From assembly GCA_015178975.1 (NCBI GenBank), contig WHVD01000001.1, positions 2,232,001 to 2,296,000 of the forward strand: a stretch of 64,000 nt of DNA. Reading direction: 5' to 3'. This stretch comes from Hysterangium stoloniferum (Eukaryota; Basidiomycota; Agaricomycetes; Hysterangiales; Hysterangiaceae). Below are positions 23,000 through 34,500 of this stretch, one piece after another. How positions within the stretch are numbered: the first letter of the stretch is position 1; every line of letters starts with the position of its first letter. The notes below the pieces were generated by a model. That model had not been told where the DNA came from. It saw only the letters and a list, made by a program, of their open reading frames with translations, and did not search any database. The position numbers and the translations under genes were made by a program.

Positions 23000-24180
23000 T
23001 GTGAAGAGTCGATAGATTCTGACTGCTTGATATACGAAGAATAGTGTTTATTCAACTACTATTAGTAAGTATTGACCGTTCAGTACAATACAGTAGATTA
23101 CTAGACTGATAGTACTAGTAGAGAGATGCACTACATGTCACAAGAGCAACTGTACAGTTGCTTGTGATGACTAGAACAAGAGAATAGAAGGGTTGACCTT
23201 TACGGTACAACTTGTAGCTAGAAGTGAGAGAGATAATCAGCGAAAGTGTTATGACCGTGTCGCAACCCTATCGGTCCCGAGGTTATCGCCACTCATCAAC
23301 ATTTCAAGTCACCATCTCAGAAACCATCGGCCCCGAAGCTGACGTATGTTTTCGCGAAGATCAAACTCCGTTTATGCCCATGTCAAAATAACTCATATTG
23401 TCTGGTCAAGCTTTTGATATGTCCCTTTTATTATGTTGATCTGTTAAATATTATGTTTCACATATGTCTATCTATATTTGTAGTCCTTGAACTATTTCCT
23501 TTTATCATAATCCCGCTCTCGGTGATCATTGGCCCCCGAACTAATCATAAACTTCCCGTTCCTAGTCAAGCTTATTGTTAATGCCGTTTTCCGCCCTTCT
23601 CCCCATTAGTATTTTCTAGACGCCTGTTACTTGTATATGAACCCACTGTAGTTGTAGTTACTAGGCAATCAGAATATCGACTCAGAATAGCCTCATACGT
23701 CTGCACTAAGAATTCCTTTATCCGCCTTCGCGTGCGCTCACCCACTCCCGGCCCCGACCCCTTGGCCCGACGCTCGACTTGTCCTTCGGTCCCGATTGGT
23801 ATCTCGCCGAAAGGAGCTCTTTAGGATTAGTCTTCACCCGCCTGAAATCTAAGGACACCCTACGGATATTTGCGAGGGTGCAGCACATAAGCTGAAGCCA
23901 AGTCCTTCCGATTGGTCCCTGTCGGCCACCGACATTAGTCAGTTTTTAGTTCTTAACAGAAAGACTGAATATCTAGGGTAGAGAGATAGTGGCGCAAGTC
24001 GACTACAGTGTCGACAAGCACAAAGACTTGAGAGTGGGACTCGACCTTCACGGTTCGAGTGGAAAGACTATTAGTATGCAAGAAAACACTACCCTTATAG
24101 GTAGCTGAGATGTTACCCTTGACACCTCTCGCTATTCGACATCTGGGTCATTACGAGGTGGTGTCTGCTGGGTAAAAAGT
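23000..24180 (-). repeat. 5' LTR of the gag-protease element, interrupted
   Basis: The LTR ends (minus strand) at GACTCTTCACA next to the primer-binding site. It holds short repeated motifs (AGAGAGAT, GACCTT-ACGGT) on both sides of an inserted solo LTR (23247-23958). The outer limit is not sharp; sequence of the same character ends around 24120-24190. No 3' LTR is in the window, since the element is cut at 19160. Confidence 0.6.
23247..23958 (-). mobile_element. Solo LTR family B (712 bp), TSD GAAAG
   Basis: It has TGTTATGACC and GTTCTTAACA termini and is flanked on both sides by GAAAG (23242-23246 and 23959-23963). It is inserted inside another LTR. It is the best-preserved member of the family, rich in CpG compared with the copies at 17969 and 25880. 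Confidence 0.9.
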
Positions 24181-24189
24181 GCTTTCTCT

Positions 24190-24600
24190 TCTGGCGCCAA
24201 GTGTGCCCACAGGTATACACAAAGCTTTGAACTAAGAAATAAAGGTACGCTTGAAAAGTATAAGGAATTAAAGAAAGGAAACAATACTAGATAATAATGT
24301 ACTATAATATGTCTAATATTTAACAGCCTGATCATGATATACATATGTATGCATACCCTTCACACTACAAGAGCTCGAAAATTGAGACTCCCAAAGGGTT
24401 CTGAAGTGAGATTTATAAACAATGAATTTGGATCATAAAGAGAAGACACGTTAAGATGACAATTCTCTGGTGTGCAGGGAGATTCAATGCAACTCTCCAA
24501 CTGCATGGAATCCAGAGTTGCTTAATCCTTTTTTGATTTAGCAGCCGGCTTAGCCAGTTGTGAAGTCATAGCTATGTTGGCTGATCAGGCTTTTGTGGCC
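24190..24600. other. No gene recognised
   Basis: AT-rich sequence between the gag-protease element's LTR and the gag at 24602. No motif identified. Confidence 0.45.
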
Positions 24601-24601
24601 T

Positions 24602-25580
24602 TCAGGCATGCAGCAACTTGGTGTCCAGGATCTGCACACAGCAAACAAAGGTTGTTGTCCATTCAGCATTGCTTTTCTTGTGGTAGGAGCTTGCTGTCAG
24701 AACCAAGTTTGTCAGTAAGGTCAGGTTTGTCCTTGTCTTGAGACTTACTCGACTGTTTGTCTTTGCCCTTTTTGTTGTTGGAACCCTTATTGTTGGACTT
24801 CTTATCAGAGTTCGAGTTGCCAGTATTGCTGGTAATTTGATTACCAGGCTTGTTGGCATTCTTGTTGTCCAATGATTTTTTGTCCAATGGATTTTCATGA
24901 CTGATGTCCAAGCATTGTTCCCAGTATTGGGCATCTGCGTTTTGGGACATCAGACACATGAGTGGGAGAGTCTTTGGCTTGCTGGTCTCTCCTTTGGAAA
25001 CTTTGTCTATGAGGCAGGACGGGAGGCCAGAGTAGAACTGATAATGCAGGGTGGAATCACCCCAGTTGCAATGTGCAGTGAGGTTGTTGAACTGGACGAT
25101 GTAGTCAGTAATGCATTGGGTGTCCTTCATCTTGAGATTAGAAAGTGCAGCCTCAGCATTGCCAGTTTGGTTGTAGGGCCCAAAGTTTGTTTCGAGTTCC
25201 TCAATGAAAGCATCCCAATCGTGAAGCCAATCAGGATCATTGGACGTTGGAAGTGAGGCCAGAAAATGTGGGTTCAAACCAGGCTGCTGTGGAATCCTTG
25301 AGGTAAGAGAGTGCAAAATTTACCTTTCAGTCATCCATTGCAAAGGCAGCTGGGTGGTCCTGAAAGTTGAATCGACATTGCATAAGAAATGTCAGTAATT
25401 TCTTTGGGTTTGAGCCAGTAAATGGTTTGGGTTTATTGACTTGGCTTTGCCCAGGTTCCTTTTCCTTGGTATTGTTTTTTAAGAAATCGTTAAGGGATCC
25501 TACAGTATCTGAGAACAATTCCCATGCTTTGTTGGGAGTGAAATCTGGCTTTTGTTTTGTGGACTTCATAGGACCACTGG
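24602..25580 (-). pseudogene. Ty3/Gypsy-type gag, nearly complete
   Basis: The N-terminal part (Met near 25569) contains KPFTGSNPKKLLTFLMQCRF. After a frame change at 25320 a 217-codon reading follows with WDAFIEELETNFGPYNQTG, YIVQFNNLTAHCNWGD and LHYQFYSGLPSCLIDKVSKG. These are standard gag capsid landmarks (retrotrans_gag type). A Lys/Asn/Ser-rich linker ends it. A possible knuckle Cys (LLCADPGHQVA) is visible in another frame at 24650-24605. No pol follows. Confidence 0.85.
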
Positions 25581-25879
25581 CTTGAGGTATAGACCAGTTG
25601 CTATCCTCGGGTTTGGGTCCAGGGGCTAACTGATTTTAACCTCTTCAGGTGCTTCAGGTTCAATAGCTTCAGGTTCTTCCTCAGCATCACCAGTAATTTC
25701 CATGAAGCAGGATTCTTCAGAGGGTTCTGGCTGTGGTGCTTTTGGAGTAGCTCAAGCTGTATGTATATAGGAATGGAGATTGGAGGGTGGAAGATTCTGC
25801 TTCACTGCTTGGCTTAACATCTTTCTTCCTTGGAGGCATGATTGATGGACATGCAAGTGTGAAATCAGAATACATATAC

Positions 25880-26621
25880 TGTTAAGAACAGAAAACTGAC
25901 TGATGTTGGTAGACCAATGGGGACCAAACAGAAGGACTTGGCTTCAGCTTATGTGCTGCACCCTCACAAGTTACTGTCAGAAGTCCTTAAATTTCAGGCA
26001 GGCAGAAAACTAATCCTGTTGAATAATCCTCTCGGTAAGTCACCGATTGGAAGCCAAAGGATAAGTTGGGGGTTGAAGGGTTGGAGACTGAGAGTGAGTG
26101 AGTGCAAGCAAAAGCGAAAAGCCGGATATTTAGAGCAAGACTATGAGGGATGTATACAAGTGTTCTGAGTGAATATTCTGATTGCCTTGTAGCTACATTA
26201 CAGTTGGACTTAAATACTAGTTATTGACATCTCAAAATATGTACTAACAAGGTAAGAGTGGGAATGTCCAATTAGTGACAAATAAACTTGACCAGGAACC
26301 AGAAGGTTACGATAAGGTCAGAAGCTGTGATTATCCGAGAGTGGGATTATGAGAAAAGAGAATAGTCCAAGAGCTACAAGTATATATGGGCATATGTGAA
26401 ACATAGAGTAGGATGGATCATCATAATAAAAGGGGATGTATCAAAGCATAGCCAGATGGTACAAGTATAACTTGACAGGGGCATAAACAGGGTTTGATTG
26501 CCATGAAGGGATATGTCAATGTCGGTATACCAATGGTTGCCAATATGATGGCTTGATCCATAACTTGAAATGTAGGCAATAGTATCATCGGGGACCATCG
26601 GGTTGTGATGGGGTTATGACA
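25880..26621 (-). repeat. 5' LTR (family B) of the gag element at 24602-25580
   Basis: It runs from TGTTAAGAACAG to GGTTATGACA and matches the 712-bp solo LTR at 23247-23958 in reverse. It is about 45 bp from the region where gag begins, so it is the 5' LTR of a truncated minus-strand element. Numerous CpG positions have changed to TpG or CpA. Confidence 0.75.
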
Positions 26622-26756
26622 TGTAGGTCAAAAGACTGGTTGAGCAGCCCATGGGCTCTGACAAGATCGATAATGAGCATTGTGATATGAGGGATGGGGA
26701 TGGAGTGGGGACCAGTTGCAAACCCCACAGGCTCTGACGAGGCTGATAGCATTGGG

Positions 26757-26930
26757 AGGATAACCCAAAACTTTTTAAACAATTTATTCAATAAAGCATA
26801 TACATCCATATTGTTTGCTGTAGAATTAATATTTAATCAAATTCAGTTGATTAGGTATCACTCTGAAGAATGCAAAAATATTAATATTTATCCTATATCT
26901 GACAAAACACTCTGATAATGAGAAGTGCAT
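26757..26930 (+). mobile_element. MITE-like AT-rich element, second copy
   Basis: Inverse of 13535-13690, starting GGATAACCCAAAACTTTTTA. It is preceded at 26625-26756 by a short piece of LTR family A (TGGGCTCTGACNAG motif), the same context as the first copy, so the pair may have spread together. Confidence 0.55.
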
Positions 26931-27129
26931 TAAAACTGTTGAAATCAGTTCTCGAAGTTCATAAGAATCATAAGGAAAGATGAATATAATTTCCATTTGA
27001 CCTCAATGTCTCATAGGGGGGAAATGGATAGTGTAATTATAAAAAAACTATACTACTTATGTATATACATGATGAGCACAATAGTGTGTGGCAATACAGC
27101 GAAAATAAAAAGAACAATGGGGCCAGTGT
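26931..27129. other. No gene recognised
   Basis: AT-rich spacer, no motif. Confidence 0.4.
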
Positions 27130-27420
27130 AGCACCTTGTACATGCTCACGAAACAGGAGGACGCGCAAGAGTTCTTCGCAGATATATTCTTAAAGTCCTG
27201 CGTCAACACGCTAAACACACGTCTCGGAGCCGGAGCCTACTGTCATCCTCTGCTTTGAGGTGGAGCCAGGGTCACTGTGTATATAGTGCAAGGAGGCTTG
27301 CGCTATCGTGTGGACGACCATGATGATTTGCGCGTGGGTATCCGATTCCGGCTTTAGAGAGGTATTGTATGCACGGGGAAAGCTGCGTGAGTGCGTAGCG
27401 GACAGGATGGGTAACCTGCG
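27130..27420 (+). pseudogene. Inverted fragment of the USP block I
   Basis: The plus strand encodes TKQEDAQEFFADIFLK, then SCVNTLNTRLGAGA, the USP motif region found on the minus strand in the other copies at 3160, 39200, 51320, 59160 and 62770. The orientation is opposite to all others, and the Cys box is absent. A stop follows at about 27255. Confidence 0.75.
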
Positions 27421-27436
27421 GTTGAGTATTCGTGCA

Positions 27437-27512
27437 AGATGAGTGGAAAATGCAAAGATGAGTAGAAGATGCAAAGATGAGTAGAAGACGCAAAGATGAG
27501 TGGAAAATGCAG
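27437..27512 (+). repeat. 21-bp tandem repeat (AAAGATGAGTAGAAGATGC)
   Basis: Four imperfect copies directly after the inverted deubiquitinase fragment. Confidence 0.8.
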
Positions 27513-27879
27513 CAATAGTGAAAAAATATGCCATGGAAATGTCGGAGGAATGGGCAATAGTGGTGAAACATGGTGGCATTGGTGGCAAGATGTGGCAGCA
27601 GTGCAAAATGTAGCGGGAAAAATGCAGTGGTGACAACAGCCAGTAAATCGGCATGGAAATAGTGATAGTGATGATCCAAAATGTGGGCGACGGTGTGTGA
27701 CAATTCGGGGGCAACAGTCAAAGGGCACGGGCATCAAATTTCAACATTGACAGGAAACCTGTGGGGGTGTGGTACACCAGCACACAAATCTTCCACATTC
27801 AAAATCCCCAAAATATCTCTAAACAATTTGATGTTGGCATCATAAATTCATTATGTTATTATATGTAATAAAGTGTAAT

Positions 27880-28095
27880 TTACTTACATTTCAACCTTTC
27901 CTGATGTTCTTGAATAAAATTGGTGGCATTCTGATGTATGTGCATAGTAGTAATCCTAGAAGTTACAAGACATCCATTTGGCCCAACACTAGATACAGAG
28001 ACCTTTGAAGAGAGCCCTAATTTGCGCTTCTTGCCCATGAAATGATAGGAAAGCAAAGCCCAGGAATGAAATGGTGGCAGGTGGGGGACAAGCAA
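27880..28095 (-). CDS. Small hypothetical ORF, possibly partial
   Basis: An open minus-strand reading of 71 codons. An internal Met at about 28040 starts MGKKRKLGLSSKVSVSSVGP and reads to a stop near 27885. The basic N-terminus resembles a nuclear or DNA-binding protein start, but no domain is recognised. It could be the first exon of a transposase-like gene or a chance reading. Confidence 0.25.
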   Translation of the reverse strand: MLVPHLPPFHSWALLSYHFMGKKRKLGLSSKVSVSSVGPNGCLVTSRITTMHIHQNATNFIQEHQERLKCK

Positions 28096-28442
28096 AGTGC
28101 AGGGAGATGCATTATGTCAGCTATGTACAGTTGTGTACAACTAGAGGTCGAGTGGAGCATTGCAAGTGAAGGGTGACTCGTCTAGCAGCCGGGAAGTGCA
28201 GGACCATCCAGCAGGACCATCCAGCAGGGTGTGGCAAAGCTTATTCATTCTAACTAGGTTGGGGCTCAGGGGGCTATGCGGCAAGCTAATTAGGGCGGAA
28301 ATAGAAGATACACAGGTGTTCCGCGAACACCCAATTTGCTCCCGCGACTGCAGAATTGTTTCCACGTGGCTCCGTGTTAATGAATGAAAGGTTTGGGCGC
28401 CCACCGGCGCTAAACTCCCAAATAGAATTCCTGATACAGAGT

Positions 28443-28483
28443 AGGGTGGTGGGGTGGGGTGGTGGGGTGGTGGGGTGGGGCTA
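28443..28483 (+). repeat. G-rich minisatellite upstream of the GTPase gene
   Basis: Alternating GGTGGGG and GGGGTGG runs give at least six runs of three or more G within 40 bp, starting 80 bp before the GTPase start codon. It is a candidate G-quadruplex in the promoter or 5' leader. Confidence 0.8.
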
Positions 28484-28520
28484 GCCCCCTACGGGCCAGA
28501 GCCTTGTAGCTTCGCACATC

Positions 28521-31500
28521 ATGTCGCAAAAACAACTCAAAAATTCCAATAATCTTGTAGGGAGTACTCATAACAATCGCAGATTTCCTTCCTAATATCC
28601 AAATAGCACGTGGAACGCTTTCGAATTTTGGTTATTGGCAACGCCAACGCTGGAAAGACAACCATTCTGGAAAAGGTGTGCCATGCCCAGGGTCGCAAAC
28701 CGGTCTATCTAAATGTAAGTGATCTGTGCCATACCTAACTGCAATATCCCTAATGCAGTTTACTTTATGCTTTTGTTACTTACCTGATGTAGAGCGATTC
28801 AAAGTTGGAGCCGTCGGCCTCGGTCTGTGTTGGATCGACTTGCACCTCCAGTGGTGGTGCGCTCATGATAATCTTTAGCGCGGAAACCATAAGATCGAAC
28901 ACCAGTTTCAATATCCAACTGCTCACGGCTTCGTATTTCATGACTCCCGCGGGTTCGAAGCGGGTGGTGCTGTCGAACTGCAAAAAGTCAAGGACTTTAT
29001 CGAAAACCGAGCAAAGGGTGGGCAATTAAAGGATCAATTGCATGCCATCTGGTGCGTGGAAGTTCTGTGTTATTTTTCCACTTTCTGACTTTTGCGGTTC
29101 AGGTATTGCTTGCCAACTAGCAACGATAGAGGGATGACCAATGCGGAGATGAGTCTGTTCGAGAGCGGCACGGGAAATGGTCAGCGAGTGTCTGCGTCAT
29201 GAGCTGAGTTTACTGATTATCATCCAAGTCCCCATTATCGCCATTTTCACGAAGATGGATGCTCTGGACCAGATGGCACGCAACCAGTTAATGTTTAATG
29301 ACGATAACCTTTCTCGCGAAGAAATTGACGAGCAAGTTCCCAATGTGGCAAAGGCCATGTTTCAGGAGAAATACCTCAAACGACTCGATGAAGTAAAACA
29401 CAAGCCTCGTTGTGTCGTACTGCTCCGTGGTATGCTCCTTGTCGATGACACAGCAACCCGCTCAGCCATACTGCTCAGACATGAACAAAGAGGATACTAA
29501 TTGTGATGAGCTAATCGTGAGAACCTCACTGGCCCTTGACCGTGACACTCTGAAACTGTTCTGCCTGTCGATATTGCGGAACGACATTGAATCTCGTATC
29601 AAAAAAGTTATCAACAGGTGAGCTACCCAGTTCTCCCCCTTCAAAACAGACTGTCAATACATGGATATCCAAGGATAATTATACCGCAGGTCCAAGGTGA
29701 GGGAGGATATGGCCAATGCAAGACATACTATTGAATTTGTGCGTATCACTTTCCTCAGCTGTTCTCGAATCGGGCACATTTTCCGAAGAACGAGCAAAAG
29801 CCTTGTTCTGCAAGGTCATGTGTTGTTTTCCACACGTCTTGGTGCGAGAATGTTGTAACTCCTGCTCTTACATGTTTTAACGTTGGTGACAACAGCCCGT
29901 GAGTGACTCAAAGCTATCTTCTAATCATGTCATTCCCTGATATTTCATTGGTAGAGTGTGAGTGTCCATACATATGTTGACAATATCCGGAGATTATTGA
30001 TTCCAGTATCTTGGCCTTTTAGTTTGTGAGTTGATCTTCCTTGTGATTGTCATTGCCTTATCTAACTTAACATCATTGCTTCTCAGCAAAATGTAGGTCT
30101 ATCTTGGGAAGTGTGATCATTATGTTGATCTCCACTTCTCCCTGCTCACCACAGAAAGTATGTAACACAATTCCACTGCAGTCTGCTTTTTCTATTCACA
30201 ATCATTGAATTATTTTTGTATCATGTTTTCAGATGGTGAGTATTTTAGCAAATGTGTTTATAATACTGCTCAAGCTAGGTTTATCATCCACTACCCTGTT
30301 TTAGATTGTGAGTATGGCTTCTTCATATTTTTGTTTGGCTACTGACATATTTGACAGGTGGTAAGCCCTTGCTGTTGTTTCAAGGCTGTATGAGCTTCAT
30401 CTGGTACATTGCCAATAGGATGTGTGTCTCTGCCCATTTTTTCATATACTGGCTTATAACTGTTTCTGTAAACTACAATATGGCAGATGGTGAGTCTTTT
30501 TGTATTGCATGTTCATTTAGTGCCTCAATGACTGGTGGATAACTCAGAGTGTAAGTATGCACATCCAATGCACAAATGATTGATACACACTAATAAGAGT
30601 ATGATCCAACTGGTTTTAAACTGCACAGAAAGTTAGTATGCTTATATGGTTATATTGAAGTTAACTTTATATGATTTCCATGTTCTGAAAAGAATGTAAA
30701 TTCCCTTTGAGTTCTAATTAGATACTTCATTCACTCACATCAATTTTCCTGCTTGGACTTGATAGGCTGTGAGTTGGAATATTCTCTGGATTTGGTTACT
30801 AAAAAATTCTAATACCATATTTGTAATACTCAAACAGGCTGATGTGAGTGTCTCCCAATTAACTATAGTATGCTTATTAAAAACTGGGTTTGAGATAGGC
30901 TGTAAGCACTGCCTATCCAAGGTTTGGAAACCAGTTCATGATACTTTAGTTTCATCTTATCAACAGACTGTATGTGTTGTCATGTTAAATGCATTGTCAA
31001 AATCTGGTTAACAATGCTTATGCTCTTTGGTTGTGTGGATTACCTACAGAGAGTGAGTGTATCTGACCTTGTTGCATTCCACAGCTAAATGGGCTGTGGA
31101 CAATTTAGGAGGTTAGTCACATACTCATTGTCATGTATAGATATGTATTGAGTGGTGGATTGATTGGATATAAATCAGAGTGTATGTGTTTTGTTTTTTG
31201 CACCAAATTGAAGAAAGGTACTCAATGAAATTTTTGTTTGGGGATTGCAGGTGGTGAGGATTGCTTGCTTGTAATCAGAATTATTATCACAAACTAAACT
31301 GATTGTCTTGAACAATTGTGGGGGTGGTCATTATAGGATGTACGTTTTTCAGCCTTTTCTGCCCCTCCTGGCTCATTTTCCTTGGCATGCTCTTTCCAGT
31401 CTGTGAGTTTCTGACCTTTTCCCACTCCTCTGCCCCTCATGGCCCATCTCCCTTGGCATGCTCTTCCCAGGTTGTGAGTTTCTGACCTTTTCCTCCTTGT

Positions 31501-34500
31501 CTACCCCTCATGGCTCATCTCCCTTGGCATGCTCTTCCCAGCGAGTGAGTTTGTGACTCTGTCCTCCTTCTCTGCCCCTCATGCCTCATCTCCTTTGGCA
31601 TGGTCTTCCCAGCAAGTGAGTTTGTGACTTTCTCCTCCTTGTCTCTCCCTCATGGCTCATCTCCCTTGGCATGCTCTTCCCAGTTTGTGACTTTGTGACT
31701 TTGTCCTCCTTGTCTGCCCCTTATGACTCATCTCCCTCCCTTGGTGTGCTCTTCCCAGCTTGTGAGTATCTGACTTTGTCCTCCCTGTCTGTCCCTCATG
31801 GCTCATCTCCCTTGGCATGCTCTTCCCAGGATGTGAGTTTCTGACTTTGTCCTCCTTGTCTACCCCTCATGGCTCATCTCCCTTGGCATGCTCTTCCCAG
31901 CGAGTGAGTTTCTGACTTTGTCCTGCCCATCTGTCCCTCTTGGCTCATCTCCCTTGGCATCCTCTTCCCAGGATGTGAGTTTCTGACTTTGTCCTGCCCA
32001 TCTGTCCCTCTTGGCTCATCTCCCTTGGCATGCTCTTCCCAGGATGTGAGTTTCTGACTTTGTCCTCCCTGTCTGCCCCTCATAGCTTATCTCCCTTGGC
32101 ATGCTCTTCCCAGCTTGTGAGTTTCTGACTTTGTCCTCCTTGTCTTCCCCTCATGGCTCATCTCCCTTGGCATGCTCTTCCCAGGATGTGAGCTTCTGAC
32201 TATGTCCTCCTTGTCTTCCCCTCATGGCTCATCTCCCTTGGCATGGTCTTCCCAGTTTGTGAGTTTCTGACTTTGTCCTCCCTATCTGTGCCTCATGGCT
32301 CATCTCCCTTGGCATGCTCTTCCCAGGATGTGAGTTTCTGACTTTGTCCTGCCCCTCTGTCCCTCTTGGCTCATCTCCCTTGGCATCCTCTTCCCAGGAT
32401 GTGAGTTTCTGACTTTGTCCTCCCTGTCTGCCCCTCATAGCTTATCTCCCTTGGCATGCTCTTCCCAGCGTGTGAGTTTCTTACTTTGTCCTCCTTGTCT
32501 TCCCCTCATGCCTCATCTCCCTTGGCATGCTCTTCCCAGCGAGTGAGTTTGTGACTTTGTCCTCCTTGTCTGCCCCTCATGCCTCATCTCTCTTCTCTTC
32601 CCAGCGAGTGAGTTTCTGACTTTGTCCTCCTTGTCTTCCCCTCATGCCTCATCTCCCTTGGCATGCTCTTCCCAGTTTGTCAGTTTCTGACTTTGTCCTC
32701 CCTGTCTGTCCCTCATGGCTCATCTCCCTTGGCATGCTTTTCCCAGTTTGTGAGTTTCTGACTATGTCTTCCTTGTCTACACCTCATGGCTCATCTCTCT
32801 TCTCTTCCCAGCAAGTGAGTTTGTGACTTTGTCCTCTTTGTCTGCCCCTCATGCCTCATCTCCCTTGGCATGCTCTTCCCAGCGAGTGAGTTTCTGACTT
32901 TGTCCTGCCCATCTGTCCCTCTTGGCTCATCTCCCTTGGCATGCTCTTCCCAGGATGTGAGTTTCTGACTTTGTCCTCCCTGTCTGCCCCTCACAGCTTA
33001 TCTCCCTTGGCATGCTCTTCCCAGCTTGTGAGTTTCTGACTTTGTCCTCCTTGTCTTCCCCTCATGGCTCATCTCCCTTGGCATGCTCTTCCCAGGATGT
33101 GAGCTTCTGACTATGTCCTCCTTGTCTACCCCTCATGGCTCATTTCTCTTGGCATGCTCTTCCCAGCGAGTGAGTTTCTGACTTTGTCCTCCTTGTCTGC
33201 CCCTCATGGCTCATCTCCCTTGGCATGCTCTTCCCAGTTTGTGAGTTTCTGACTTTGTCCTCCTTGTCTTCCCCTCATGCCTCATCCCCCTTGGCATGCT
33301 CTTCCCAGCAAGTGAGTTTCTGACTATGTCCTCCTTGTCTTCCCCTCATGCCTCATCTCCCTTGGCATGCTCTTCCCAGCGAGTGAGTTTCTGACTTTGT
33401 CCTGCCCATCTGTCCCTCTTGGCTCATCTCCCTTGGCATGCTCTTCCCAGTTTGTGAGTTTCTGACTTTGTCCTCCTTGTCTTCCCCTCATGCCGCATCT
33501 CCCTTGGTATGCTCTTCCCAGCAAGTGAGTTTGTGACTTTGTCCTCCTTGTCTGCCCCTCATGGCTCATCTCTCTTCTCTTCCCAGCAAGTGAGTTTTTG
33601 TGACTTTGTCCTCCTTGTCTGCCCCTCATGGCTCATCTCCCTTGGCATGCTCTTCCCAGTTTGTGAGTTTTTGACTTTGTCCTCCTTGTCTTCCCCTCAT
33701 GCCTCATCTCCTTTGGCATGCTTTTCCCAGCTTGTGAGTTTCTGACCATGTCCTCCTTGTCTTCCCCTCATGGCTCATCTCCCTTGGCATGCTCTTCCCA
33801 GGATGTGAGCTTCTGACTATGTCCTCCTTGTCTACCCCTCATGGCTCATCTCCCTTGGCATGCTCTTCCCAGGATGTGAGCTTCTGACTATGTCCTCCTT
33901 GTCTACCCCTTATCACTCATTTCTCTTGGCATGCTCTTCCCAGCAAGTGAGTTTCTGACTTTGTCCTCCCCATCTGTCCCTCATAGCTCCTCTCCCTTGG
34001 CAATGCTCTTCCCAGGATGTGAGTTTCTGACTTTGTCCTCGTCTTCCCCCCATGGCTCATCTCTCTTGGCATGCTCTTTCCAGGATGTGAGTTTGTGATT
34101 TTTTTCTCCCTGTTTCCCTTCCATGGCTTCTCTTCCCAGGAATTGTTTCTATTTTCTATTTTTATTTTGTTCTTTTCTTTTATTGACAATGGTGTTGTCC
34201 TCATTCTTTTATTCCCTCAGGATTACTACTCCCAACAATGCTTTTTCTCCATCTCAACGCATCCAAGATATGAGGTGTGATAAACTTTTTGAATATTTAG
34301 CTAATGGTTACCATTGCTTTATTTAACCTCTCAGCTATGTTCTGGCTTGCCTCAATGCAAGGTTGTCTGGCTTAGTATTGGTACTTTGCACTTACTTGTA
34401 CCTGTTTTCCCCTTTAACACATAATTCTTAGCTGCCATGGTCATCAGTTGCCATTTGCTTGATGCTCCACCAAATCTCGACTTTCAGGAGACTGCCAAGT

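Noticed and set aside
27211..27737. Overlapping minus-strand readings of 127-167 codons
   Set aside because: They overlap in three frames, are His/Phe-rich and lie opposite a recognised deubiquitinase fragment and a tandem repeat.
28805..29029. A 74-codon continuous plus-strand reading in the GTPase gene
   Set aside because: It is a frame artefact. Splicing at 28823-28878 restores the frame that gives the HDSRGFE motif and the conserved GTPase sequence.
32229..33629. Minus-strand open readings rich in QSQKLTSWEEHAKGDE-type repeats within the intron array
   Set aside because: The 71-bp period and lack of stops on that strand make them open by repetition. The plus-strand splice-site pattern explains the sequence better, and the readings have no start context or domain.
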